This document shows positions 46,720 through 56,033 of a stretch of 64,000 nt of DNA, piece by piece (the first letter of the stretch is position 1; each line of letters begins with the position of its first letter). The translations under genes were made by a program, and so were the position numbers. Source of the stretch: Candidatus Kapaibacterium sp. (GTDB lineage: Bacteria; Bacteroidota; Ignavibacteria; Kapaibacteriales; HRBIN21); NCBI GenBank assembly GCA_025059875.1, contig JANXCT010000002.1:456183-520182 (forward strand), given 5' to 3'. The notes beneath the pieces are model-generated. The model was not told where the DNA came from. It saw only the letters and a program-made list of their open reading frames with translations, and did not search any database.

Positions 46720-49029
46720 CTATGAGACCTCCGTCGGGCTGGGAGCCTCTGCTGCAGCAACGGCCACCTTCTTCCGCCGACCCGGCAGACGGCGCAGCCG
46801 CTCCACTCCACTCCAGGCGAGCCCAACAACGGTCAGCAGTGCTCCCAACCACACGAGGTTGATGCCCGGCTTGAGCGAGAACTCCACCGTGAAGACCTCC
46901 CGCGACTGCGCTCCAGGCCGACGCACACCTAGGACTGCCTGTGAACGGCTCAAGTCTTGTCTATTCGGCACAATCCGCAGCAGTGCCAGCTCTAGCGAAT
47001 CCCCGTACTGGCGCCATCGGGGAAGGAAGCGCTCCAGAGACAGCATCTGCGCCTCCAGATGCAGGGTGTCGCTGTGACTTGCAGAGCGAACAGCAATCCA
47101 GATGCCGAGAGTAAGCGTGTCGTCTGGCGTATGTCCCATTGCGAACCGCAAGAGCTCTACCTGTCTACCAGAGTCCAGCGGCAACGGCATGCTCTCCCCT
47201 CGACGCAGGACTAGCTCTGCAGCGCCACCCTCCGTCTCTACAGCTTTCGGGGCAACGTAGAAATCCGCCGTCAGACGCCACTGAATGCCGGGCTCCAGGA
47301 ACGCTGCTTGTCGTTGGTTGTAATCGCTCCAGAACAACACTGGGAAGACCAGAGCCCGCTGTGAGCCGTGCTCTATTTGGACGGCATAGCGCCACTTCTC
47401 GCGGTCCGTGTACTCGCGCTCGATCTGCTCCCGTCCGAGATAGGTCAGCCGATATGCACCCAACTGGACCGGTTCATTGTAAGGCAACCGCGCATGGGCT
47501 GTCCACGAGAGAGAGCTCAACACCAGTACTCCGATCGTGAGCAGTGCAATTCCAGCGTGGGAAAGCCAAGCTCCCAGCGTCTGCGGATGTCGGCGGAGAT
47601 ACTGGAGCAGAATCCGCCCGTTGACCGCGATGGCGAACCAGGCTGAAGCAGCCAGCGCTACCAAAGCCGTATCGCGCACGCCTAAAAGCCACAGCCCTAG
47701 CGTGCTGACCGCAGCCAATCCCAGCGGGAACCACAGCCGCTTCCAGAAGAGCCGCTGTGGCGTTGCCCGCCACTGGAGGAGCAGCGACAGCCCGTTGAGC
47801 ATGAAGAGCCAGATGCCGATCGGAATGTGGAGTAGGTTGTAGAAGCGCTGCTCTACCGCGACCTTCGGACGCCCCAAGAGTTCGGCCACAATCGGATAGC
47901 TCGTCCCCACGAGAACGACGATAGCACTGATGACAAGTCCCAAGGCCCCCAGCGCCAACGCCAACTCCCGAGAGTTAGTAGAGAGGGCAAGTGCCCGCTG
48001 CCCCAACTCCCGCCAGCGCCAAAGGAGAAAGGCTGCACTCACCCCCACGCCACCCACCATGAGCGCTATGAGCAGCACATACGCGAAGAGGCCTGGGTCA
48101 ACGAACGAGTGCACCGACGTATCCCCCAGGACCCCACTGCGCGTCAAGAAGGTCGAGTACAACGCCGCCAAGAATCCCAGAACGACCAGCACGACCGTTG
48201 TCCTCACCAGTCCTCCACTGCGCCGCTGGATCAACGCCGTGTGGATGCCTGCAACCAAGAATAGCCAAGGGACCAAGGAGGAGTTCTCCACCGGATCCCA
48301 AGCCCAGAACCCACCCCACCCCAGCGTCTCGTATGCCCACACCCCGCCGAGCATGATTCCCAATCCCAGCACCGCAGCCGCCACCCCCATCCAGGGTAGC
48401 GCCATCGCAACCCAACTCTGATACTGCCGCTGCCACAGCCCCGCAAGCGCCAGCGCAAATGGAGGCGTCAGGAGCGTGAAGCCCAGGAAGAGCGTCGGAG
48501 GATGGAGCACAATCCAGTAGTTGTGCAGCAGCGGATTCAGCCCACGCCCGTCGCTGGGGACGAAACCTTCAGTGACCCCCTGCTCCGCGTACGTCTCCCA
48601 AACGAACGCGAAGGGATTCTTCACCACCAGCAGGAGCAACATCCCGGCCAGAACGCCGGTGTAGATGCTCATCGTAGGAGCCTCCCAACCATAGCGGCGC
48701 GTATGGGCCCGCAGAACAAGCCCAACGAGTGCCAACCACAACGTCCACAACAGCAGGCTCCCTTCCTGCCCAGCGTAAGTGCTGGAGATGAGCAACTCCA
48801 GCGGCAGTTGCCGTGAGGAGTGGCCCCAGATGTACGTGTAGCGGAAGTCATGCAGCAGCGTGCTCACAAGCAGGACTAGCCACACGACCGCAACCCCACT
48901 GGCCAGCAGGGTATAGCCCCAGCGAGCTGGCGGCAGGAACTCCTGGCGGCGATATGCCAAGCCATAACAGAGCGCCGTCGCTACTGCCACGGACCAGACC
49001 AGATGCACCAAGAACTGCGGGACCATCAC
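46720..49029 (-). CDS. ccmF: Cytochrome c haem lyase CcmF
   Basis: A 769-residue polytopic membrane protein of system I cytochrome c maturation. The haem-handling WWD-type motif is present (GWGGFWAWDPVENSSLVPWL), with TM-rich segments throughout and a C-terminal periplasmic domain before a final membrane helix (LGALLTVVGLAWSGVERLRR). It receives haem from CcmE and attaches it to apocytochrome CxxCH. It is the last gene of the ccmC-D-E-(CcmE-like)-F run and follows the small CcmE-like gene by 6 bases. No ccmG or ccmH is in the window. Confidence 0.93.
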   Translation of the reverse strand: MMVPQFLVHLVWSVAVATALCYGLAYRRQEFLPPARWGYTLLASGVAVVWLVLLVSTLLHDFRYTYIWGHSSRQLPLELLISSTYAGQEGSLLLWTLWLALVGLVLRAHTRRYGWEAPTMSIYTGVLAGMLLLLVVKNPFAFVWETYAEQGVTEGFVPSDGRGLNPLLHNYWIVLHPPTLFLGFTLLTPPFALALAGLWQRQYQSWVAMALPWMGVAAAVLGLGIMLGGVWAYETLGWGGFWAWDPVENSSLVPWLFLVAGIHTALIQRRSGGLVRTTVVLVVLGFLAALYSTFLTRSGVLGDTSVHSFVDPGLFAYVLLIALMVGGVGVSAAFLLWRWRELGQRALALSTNSRELALALGALGLVISAIVVLVGTSYPIVAELLGRPKVAVEQRFYNLLHIPIGIWLFMLNGLSLLLQWRATPQRLFWKRLWFPLGLAAVSTLGLWLLGVRDTALVALAASAWFAIAVNGRILLQYLRRHPQTLGAWLSHAGIALLTIGVLVLSSLSWTAHARLPYNEPVQLGAYRLTYLGREQIEREYTDREKWRYAVQIEHGSQRALVFPVLFWSDYNQRQAAFLEPGIQWRLTADFYVAPKAVETEGGAAELVLRRGESMPLPLDSGRQVELLRFAMGHTPDDTLTLGIWIAVRSASHSDTLHLEAQMLSLERFLPRWRQYGDSLELALLRIVPNRQDLSRSQAVLGVRRPGAQSREVFTVEFSLKPGINLVWLGALLTVVGLAWSGVERLRRLPGRRKKVAVAAAEAPSPTEVS

Positions 49030-49035
49030 CGGTAC

Positions 49036-49404
49036 CTACTCTTTCCGCACCTCAGAGGCGTGGAAGTAAGGAGAAGAGCCTCCGTGGGCATGCCCTACCA
49101 CGACGACGCTTTGACCGACTTGGAGAACGGGCAATGCTTCACCGCCCGTATACTCAACGGCAAAGACCTGCCCCTGGCGGTCTTGCATCCAGAAGGTTGG
49201 GCTTATCTGCCCGGATTGCGGGAGTGCATGGACCGTACCACGCACCATGACCTTCGGCGCTCGCTCCTCACTCGGCTGCGCTGCTACAAGCCGGAGTGCC
49301 TCCTCGAAAGTTACCTCCGGCAACTGAGCAAAGTGCAGAGCAACGAAGAAGAGCAGCGGGATTGCACCGACGATGACAAAGACTACCAGCAGGCTACGCC
49401 GCAT
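49036..49404 (-). CDS. CcmE-like OB-fold protein without a haem-binding motif
   Basis: A 122-residue protein with an N-terminal membrane anchor (LLVVFVIVGAIPLLFFVALH) and a CcmE-style OB fold: VRGTVHALPQ, FWMQDRQGQVFAVEYTGG, LQVGQSVVVVGHAHGG and YFHASEVRKE. It stops exactly where CcmE would carry its haem-binding (H/C)xxxY tail. It lies between the true ccmE and ccmF (4 and 6 bases), so it probably belongs to the maturation complex. A structural partner, or a chaperone that takes part without binding haem covalently, is my inference. No close named family is recognised. Confidence 0.75.
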   Translation of the reverse strand: MRRSLLVVFVIVGAIPLLFFVALHFAQLPEVTFEEALRLVAAQPSEERAPKVMVRGTVHALPQSGQISPTFWMQDRQGQVFAVEYTGGEALPVLQVGQSVVVVGHAHGGSSPYFHASEVRKE

Positions 49405-49407
49405 CGC

Positions 49408-49848
49408 TCATTGCGGAATCGGCGAACCACCCTCGTACTTAGACGGGCACTTCGTAAGGATGTCCGTAGCGCGGAACTCCCCGTTCTCCACCTTCCCACG
49501 CACGACGACACTCTCCGCCAGCTCAAAGTTGTTCGGCTTGGCCCCAGCGTAGACCACTGGAATGCGCGTCCCAGCCTCGTCCTGGAGCACGAAGCGGAAG
49601 GTGTTGGTACGGGCGTCGTACGCCGGTTCTACCTCCCGCACCCACGTGCCTTTGACTTGCACCCGCCGACCTGATTGGATCGCCTCTGCAATCGAAGCGT
49701 AGTGCACCGACGTCTGCTCCAATGCAGAGATGCCTAGTGCCACAAACCCTACGAGGGCCATCCCTCCGAGCCAGTACCGTGCACGTACCCGCAACATCGC
49801 CGAATCTCCGACCTTTGGCTCACCACCTGGCAATGACGAGCTGGGCAT
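49408..49848 (-). CDS. ccmE: Haem chaperone CcmE, cysteine-type
   Basis: A 146-residue CcmE with one membrane span (YWLGGMALVGFVALGISALE) and OB fold (VKGTWVREVEPAYDAR, FRFVLQDEAGTRIPVVYAG, VVVRGKVENGEFRATDIL). The haem-attachment motif is CPSKYEGG, that is CxxxY, in place of the usual HxxxY. This variant is known from archaea and some sulfate reducers; it binds haem through cysteine. Start choices are ATG 49848 (used), TTG 49869 or ATG 49797. It lies 33 bases after ccmD. Confidence 0.9.
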   Translation of the reverse strand: MPSSSLPGGEPKVGDSAMLRVRARYWLGGMALVGFVALGISALEQTSVHYASIAEAIQSGRRVQVKGTWVREVEPAYDARTNTFRFVLQDEAGTRIPVVYAGAKPNNFELAESVVVRGKVENGEFRATDILTKCPSKYEGGSPIPQ

Positions 49849-49881
49849 GTCCAGCACTGAGCATACCAACGCTCCAACCCC

Positions 49882-50016
49882 CTACCGCCGTTCCAAGTAG
49901 CGCTCAACCCGGCGTAGGCGGCGCTCCACCCACAGGAGCAGGCCAGCGACTCCCGCCCACACCGCCAGTACAACCCACAGGACCACGTACTCACTGTGCT
50001 GGCTCAGGAACTCCAT
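49882..50016 (-). CDS. ccmD: CcmD-like small membrane protein
   Basis: A 44-residue protein that reads MEFLSQHSEYVVLWVVLAVW, then a hydrophobic helix and a strongly basic tail (WVERRLRRVERYLERR). One membrane span followed by an arginine-rich cytoplasmic tail is typical of CcmD, which holds CcmC and CcmE together in the haem-release complex. It starts inside the last 26 bases of ccmC and lies directly before ccmE, the canonical position. It is too short to be found by size-based gene screens. Confidence 0.85.
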   Translation of the reverse strand: MEFLSQHSEYVVLWVVLAVWAGVAGLLLWVERRLRRVERYLERR

Positions 50017-51130
50017 GGTGGGCCTCTGCCTGGATTTCAACTGCCCGGGAGAGGCGAAGCACTCGGACGGCTAAACTCCAGAGCCATCCGAAGAGCGCCG
50101 TGAAGGCCAAGAGGGCCCCGGAGAAGAGCACCTGCTTCACCAGGTTTAGCGCCTCCGGCGATGGATCCACGAGCGGACCGAGCGTCGTATCTCCTCGGCC
50201 ACCTGGATGGAGACTCTCCATCATCCGCGGGAGCACGAACACAAGGAAGGGCACCGTAACGAACGCAAAGACCAAGTAGACGCTGCTGAGCCGCGCCCGC
50301 TGTTCCCCCTCTGGCAGCGACGACCTCAGGGCAAAGTAGGCCAGGTAGATGAGTAGTAGCACGACGATCGTAGTCTGCCGCGGGTCCCAATTCCAGAAGG
50401 CGCCCCAGTTGAACCGAGCCCAGATAGCGCCCGTTACGGTCGCCAGCACGGTGAAGAGCGTTCCTACTCCTGCAGCAGCCACAGCCCGAAGCTCTGCTTT
50501 CAGCTCCCGGTGCCGCAGGTACTGTAGGGCTGCAACCATCGCAATAGCGTACGCTACAACGGCTCCCCAAGCGAAGGGGACGTGGAAGTAGAGGATTCGC
50601 GCCCGCTCCTCCAGGCCCAGAATGTAAGGCAGCACTATCCACGGCTCCAGCGCAGCAACCCGCTGGACTGCCCACAGAGTGTCTGAACCCATCCACCTTA
50701 GCTCAACGACCGCCGACGAGGCCTGGAGTAGCTCTGGTGGTGGCTCCATGGGGAAGAGTGCCGTAGCACGATACCGTCGGGGGCTCAGGTCCTCGACGCT
50801 GACGCACCACGCTCGGTGCACAGTGTCGTAGCTCGGCAGCCCAACGCAGCGAAGCAGGACCGGCACACTCGCCGGCGCCCTCTGGAGCTGCTGGACTTCG
50901 GAGCTGCTCAAGAGTGGCAGCGACACTACTGGTCGCTGCCCCAAGCGGTTAGCCACGACAGCGTCAGTCAAGCTCCCGCCGATTGGAGGGAGCAATGTAG
51001 CCAGCAGCACTCCGGTGACGAGCGCTACCACTCCGAGCTGCCACCACAGCGGCCGTGCCCGCTCTGGCGGATAGAGCACAGCAAGCAGAACCCCAAGCGC
51101 TAACCCCGCCAGGAGCAACACGTACTTCAT
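49991..51130 (-). CDS. ccmC: Haem exporter permease CcmC with N-terminal extension
   Basis: A 379-residue protein. Residues about 170-370 are a normal CcmC: six membrane spans and the WWD-type motif FNWGAFWNWDPRQTTIVVLL, with histidines flanking it (YFHVPFAWGAVV and MMESLHPGG). CcmC loads haem onto CcmE. The first about 165 residues are not part of usual CcmC: two membrane helices (MKYVLLLAGLALGVLLAVLY and VVALVTGVLLATLLPP) and a soluble domain including SVEDLSPRRYRATALF. That extension is unexplained. ATG 51130 stands 40 bases after a TATTTTTG element. Confidence 0.9.
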   Translation of the reverse strand: MKYVLLLAGLALGVLLAVLYPPERARPLWWQLGVVALVTGVLLATLLPPIGGSLTDAVVANRLGQRPVVSLPLLSSSEVQQLQRAPASVPVLLRCVGLPSYDTVHRAWCVSVEDLSPRRYRATALFPMEPPPELLQASSAVVELRWMGSDTLWAVQRVAALEPWIVLPYILGLEERARILYFHVPFAWGAVVAYAIAMVAALQYLRHRELKAELRAVAAAGVGTLFTVLATVTGAIWARFNWGAFWNWDPRQTTIVVLLLIYLAYFALRSSLPEGEQRARLSSVYLVFAFVTVPFLVFVLPRMMESLHPGGRGDTTLGPLVDPSPEALNLVKQVLFSGALLAFTALFGWLWSLAVRVLRLSRAVEIQAEAHHGVPEPAQ

Positions 51131-51170
51131 CCGTTCAGCGGCAAGGCATGCACCCGTAGCACGACCGCCA

Positions 51171-51178
51171 CAAAAATA
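51171..51178 (-). promoter_or_regulatory. -7 promoter element (TATTTTTG) of the ccm operon
   Basis: A perfect TAnnTTTG on the minus strand, 40 bases before the ccmC ATG. It supports a start at 51130 instead of the longer frame reaching 51199. Confidence 0.6.
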
Positions 51179-51293
51179 CCAAAACCCGCCTGCCCCCATC
51201 AGGAACCCAACTCACGAGCCGCAGGAAAGGCCTCAGCCGAGCTGGAGAAGCCGTAATTTCAGCCGCGTCGGTCGCACAACCGCCCGTACTCCC

Positions 51294-54131
51294 ATGCACA
51301 GGCTACTCCTCTGCTTTGCTTGGAGCACCGCCCTCCTTTGGGCCCAAGAAGCCAAGTGTGACAACCCTTTCCGCCATCTTATGGAGAAAGCTCAGCCGCG
51401 GCCGGAGACGGAGTATACCCTTCCTCTAGCACCCCTCCAGCCCCTGCTCCCTTCGGCTCGAGTAAGCCCATTCCAGAACGTGAACCTCATCGTCACCCCC
51501 GAATCCGACCCCTTGCCCATCCAGAATGAATCCTCCATCACCGTCAACCCACGCAACCCTCGGAACCTCATTGCCTCGGCCGTGGACTACCGGAACAACT
51601 CCTCCACCTGGGTCTACGTTTCCAGCAACGGAGGGCGTACCTGGCAGAACATCAACCTAGGCAAGCCCTTTGCCGATTGGGTAGCCTCTAACGATCCCTC
51701 AGTCGCGTTCGATGGCGAAGGCCGCGGCTACCTCTGCTACGGTGGCTTCAACCTCAACACAGGCGAAAACGGCGTCTTCATTGCCATCACCACCGATGGC
51801 GGCTCTACCTGGCGCCCCCACATCCCGGTCATCCTCCACCGTGGGGCCATGACGCCCGACTCTGCCTTCGAGGACAAGTACTACATCACCGTAGACAACT
51901 GCGGCCGCTCGCCCTACTACCGGCGAGTCTACATCCCTTGGAAGCGGGTCATCGCACGGGACTCTTCAACGCAGATCGTGCTCTCGTACTCCAGCGACGG
52001 CGGGCTGACGTGGAGCATTCCAACACCCGTCAGCGAGCGGCTACCGTACTCGTCCGAGGATACAACCTACGGGCAGAGCTTCCCGCTGGCTGCCACGGGA
52101 CCCGACGGCACCCTCTACGTCGTCTGGAACCACGGCCCCCAGAAGGCTATCGGCTTTGCGCGTTCTACCGACGGAGGGCGCTCCTTCGAGCCTCAACGGC
52201 TCATCATCCGCTACCGTCCCTTGGGAACGGCCAAGCGCATCCCAGAAGGCGTGCGCCACACTGTCAAAGGCGGAGTCCGCGCCGAGACCTACCCCGTGCT
52301 AGTCTGCGATACGACCCAAGGCCCACGCCGCGGATGGCTATACCTCTGCTGGGCTGCTGACTCCATCCCCAACATCTACTTCAGCCGCTCAACCGACGGC
52401 GGAGCCACCTGGAGCCAACCTGTGATTGTCCACTCCGACACCGCCGGCGACCAGTTCTGGCCATGGATGGCGTTGGACCCAACGACGGGCGATCTCGCCA
52501 TCATGTACATGGACAGCCGCGACGACCCACAGAACCTCCTCGTGACGGTCTCGGTCAGCTACTCCTCCGACGGCGGCACCACCTGGGTTGACCGCCGCGT
52601 CGGGGACACGCTCTGGGATTTGCGGCGCAATCCCTTCCGCGGGAACGCCTTCGCCGGAGACTACAGCGGCTGTGCCTTCTACGACGGGTGGCTCTATCCG
52701 TCGTGGGTAGACATGCGCAACACGGCTACGAACATCGCCGACAACGATGTCTACAGCGCCCCAATCAACGTCCGGGCGCCGATGCCGGTGAGGAACTTCC
52801 GGGTCTCCGTGCTGCCGGACACCCCAACGGCTTTGCGCTTGCAGTGGGAACCTCCGACCGCGCGCGTCTTCGGCCAGCCACTGGCGACGTTTAGCTACCT
52901 CCTGCTACGGGACGGCGTGCCTCACCGTGTACTGCCACAAACCGTGGCGAGCTACACCGACACCGGCCTCCAGCCCCATCGGCGCTATCGCTACGACATC
53001 GCCGTCGTTTCTGGGCCCGACACCAGCTCCTTCCGCACGGACTCTGCCATCGCCGGCGGAGCCCGCCAACCTGCTCCTCCAGAGCTGCTTCCCGCTTCGT
53101 TCCTCCAGCCCGACACAGTCCGCCTCTCCTTCCGCCTGCCACGACGGCGAGCCGATGGCACCACTCCGCTAGCGAACCTCTCAGCCCTCCGCCTCTATCG
53201 GAATGCCCAGCTCATCGCCACGGTGCCATTGGCGCCAACAGACACTGGACGCTCCGTGACGCTCTCCGACCCCATCCCCGAGCCTGGATTCTACCGCTAC
53301 TGGGCCACGGCCGTAGCCGGCGAAGAAGAGAGCGAACCCAGCACCCGTCTGCTATGCTACGCCGGCGCTATCCCCACCGAGATCTCCGAATCCTTCCCGG
53401 CCCCTGAGCTTCCGCCCCATCGCTACTACAACAGCGGCGCCTGGGGACTGACGGCCGAGTTCGCCTACTCCCCACCGTTCTCGCTGACGGAATCTCCTCA
53501 GGGCCCGTACGCAAACCGTGCCCGGGATACCTTCCTACTCCCGCCGATTGTGCTCCTGCCTGGAGCATCGGGCGTAGAGCTCGGCTTCGTCCATGCCGCT
53601 CCTATCCACCCCTCGGACACCGGCTTCGTCGAGATTGCTTGGAACACCTGGGATACCTGGCAGCGGATCGCCGCGTACAACGCCAGCCTCTATGCGCCCT
53701 GGGCTGATACCCTGCTGAGCCCCGAAGACTGGCGCCCCGAGCGCTTCTTCCTCCAACGCCCGGACACCGCTCGACTGCTCTGGGTGCGCTTCCGCTTCTT
53801 CTCTGGCCCCCTCCGCACGGCCGAAGGCTGGTTCATAGACGACATCCGGCTCCAGCCAGTGACTGGCATAGCGGAGCTTACAAGTGAGCACGTCCCCATC
53901 CTCAGCTCCAACCCAGTCTCGTTCTTCGTGCGCTGCACCATCCCTCAGGCCGATAGAGCCACCTTCCGCCTCGTCTCCCTCTTGGGGCAGAGTGTTGAGC
54001 CGCCCGTCCTGCAGCGTTCGGAGACGGAAGCTCTGCTAGATGTACGCGGTGTCCCGGCCGGAGCCTACCTCCTGCAGGCCCGCCTACCGAGCGGTACCGT
54101 TGTAGTGGCTCCGCTCCTCATCGTGCGCTGA
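51294..54131 (+). CDS. Secreted BNR-repeat (sialidase-fold-like) protein with T9SS-type tail
   Basis: A 945-residue exported protein. A signal peptide (MHRLLLCFAWSTALLWA) is followed by a six-bladed-propeller-type region with Asp-box repeats SSNGGRTW, TTDGGSTW, SSDGGLTW, STDGGRSF, STDGGATW and SSDGGTTW. Next come a fibronectin III-like segment (DTPTALRLQWEPPTARVFG), another beta-sandwich, and a C-terminal sorting-type domain ending PAGAYLLQARLPSG and PLLIVR. Asp-boxes occur in sialidases and many other propellers; catalytic arginines were not assigned, so enzymatic action is unknown. It is followed after 4 bases by the exonuclease gene. Confidence 0.85.
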   Translation: MHRLLLCFAWSTALLWAQEAKCDNPFRHLMEKAQPRPETEYTLPLAPLQPLLPSARVSPFQNVNLIVTPESDPLPIQNESSITVNPRNPRNLIASAVDYRNNSSTWVYVSSNGGRTWQNINLGKPFADWVASNDPSVAFDGEGRGYLCYGGFNLNTGENGVFIAITTDGGSTWRPHIPVILHRGAMTPDSAFEDKYYITVDNCGRSPYYRRVYIPWKRVIARDSSTQIVLSYSSDGGLTWSIPTPVSERLPYSSEDTTYGQSFPLAATGPDGTLYVVWNHGPQKAIGFARSTDGGRSFEPQRLIIRYRPLGTAKRIPEGVRHTVKGGVRAETYPVLVCDTTQGPRRGWLYLCWAADSIPNIYFSRSTDGGATWSQPVIVHSDTAGDQFWPWMALDPTTGDLAIMYMDSRDDPQNLLVTVSVSYSSDGGTTWVDRRVGDTLWDLRRNPFRGNAFAGDYSGCAFYDGWLYPSWVDMRNTATNIADNDVYSAPINVRAPMPVRNFRVSVLPDTPTALRLQWEPPTARVFGQPLATFSYLLLRDGVPHRVLPQTVASYTDTGLQPHRRYRYDIAVVSGPDTSSFRTDSAIAGGARQPAPPELLPASFLQPDTVRLSFRLPRRRADGTTPLANLSALRLYRNAQLIATVPLAPTDTGRSVTLSDPIPEPGFYRYWATAVAGEEESEPSTRLLCYAGAIPTEISESFPAPELPPHRYYNSGAWGLTAEFAYSPPFSLTESPQGPYANRARDTFLLPPIVLLPGASGVELGFVHAAPIHPSDTGFVEIAWNTWDTWQRIAAYNASLYAPWADTLLSPEDWRPERFFLQRPDTARLLWVRFRFFSGPLRTAEGWFIDDIRLQPVTGIAELTSEHVPILSSNPVSFFVRCTIPQADRATFRLVSLLGQSVEPPVLQRSETEALLDVRGVPAGAYLLQARLPSGTVVVAPLLIVR

Positions 54132-54135
54132 GGCG

Positions 54136-54894
54136 ATGCCTGAGCCGATCTACATCGTGTTCGACATAGAGACCGTCCCACTGCCGTGGGAGAGCTTCGC
54201 CCCGAGCCAGCAGGAGTTCATCCTCCGCGGGGCCCAGACAGAGGCTGAGCAGGAACGCCGCAAGTTCGAAATGGCGCTCTCCCCCTTCACAGCCCAGGTC
54301 ATCTGCCTGGGCCTCCAAATCATGGAGACAATCGGCGAGGGAGAGTGGTCCATGCGGAGCCGCGGGGCATACGTCGTTGACCCTGCCTGCAGCGACGGTG
54401 AGCTCCTCCCCGATGCCCTCCCCGACGGCGAACCTGTCTACCGCTGCACCGAGCGGACGCTCTTGGAGCAGTTCTGGAAGCTCCTGGACAAGTACAGCGG
54501 CGCCTACCTGGTCACCTTCAACGGCCGCAACTTCGACGCCCCTTTCCTGATGCTCCGTTCGGCCCTCTATCGGATTCGTCCCTCACGGAACCTCATGGAG
54601 GGCACGCGCTATCGCTACGGTGGGCACACCGACCTGCTGGACGAGCTCTGCTTCTACAACCCGCAGAACGTCGGCGCCACGAAGCGCTTCAACTTCGACT
54701 TCTATGCCCGTGCTTTCGGGCTTGTCTCCCCGAAGTCGCACGGCATTGATGGCTCGCGCGTTGCCCAGTACTACCACGAGGGCCGGCTGCTGGAGATCGC
54801 CCAGTACTGCCTCGGCGACGTCGCCGCTACGTGGGAGCTGTTCGTGCTGTGGTACCGCTACTTACGCTTCGAGGAGCGGAACCGCAGCCCGTAA
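54136..54894 (+). CDS. DEDDy-type 3'-5' exonuclease (DNA polymerase B-like exonuclease 2)
   Basis: A 252-residue ribonuclease H-fold exonuclease. Exo I is VFDIETVPLP (Asp and Glu metal ligands), Exo II is LVTFNGRNFDAPFLMLRS (Asp), and Exo III is QYCLGDVAATWELFVLWY, with the fourth acidic residue and Tyr in the helix. The overall form agrees with the predicted 3'-5' exonuclease family related to polymerase B proofreading domains. The role is likely DNA repair or end trimming. It is co-directional with the BNR gene, though their functions seem unrelated. Confidence 0.85.
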   Translation: MPEPIYIVFDIETVPLPWESFAPSQQEFILRGAQTEAEQERRKFEMALSPFTAQVICLGLQIMETIGEGEWSMRSRGAYVVDPACSDGELLPDALPDGEPVYRCTERTLLEQFWKLLDKYSGAYLVTFNGRNFDAPFLMLRSALYRIRPSRNLMEGTRYRYGGHTDLLDELCFYNPQNVGATKRFNFDFYARAFGLVSPKSHGIDGSRVAQYYHEGRLLEIAQYCLGDVAATWELFVLWYRYLRFEERNRSP

Positions 54895-54913
54895 GCGCAG
54901 GCCTTCCACTAGT

Positions 54914-56026
<1,113 letters not shown>

Positions 56027-56033
56027 GGCCCGC

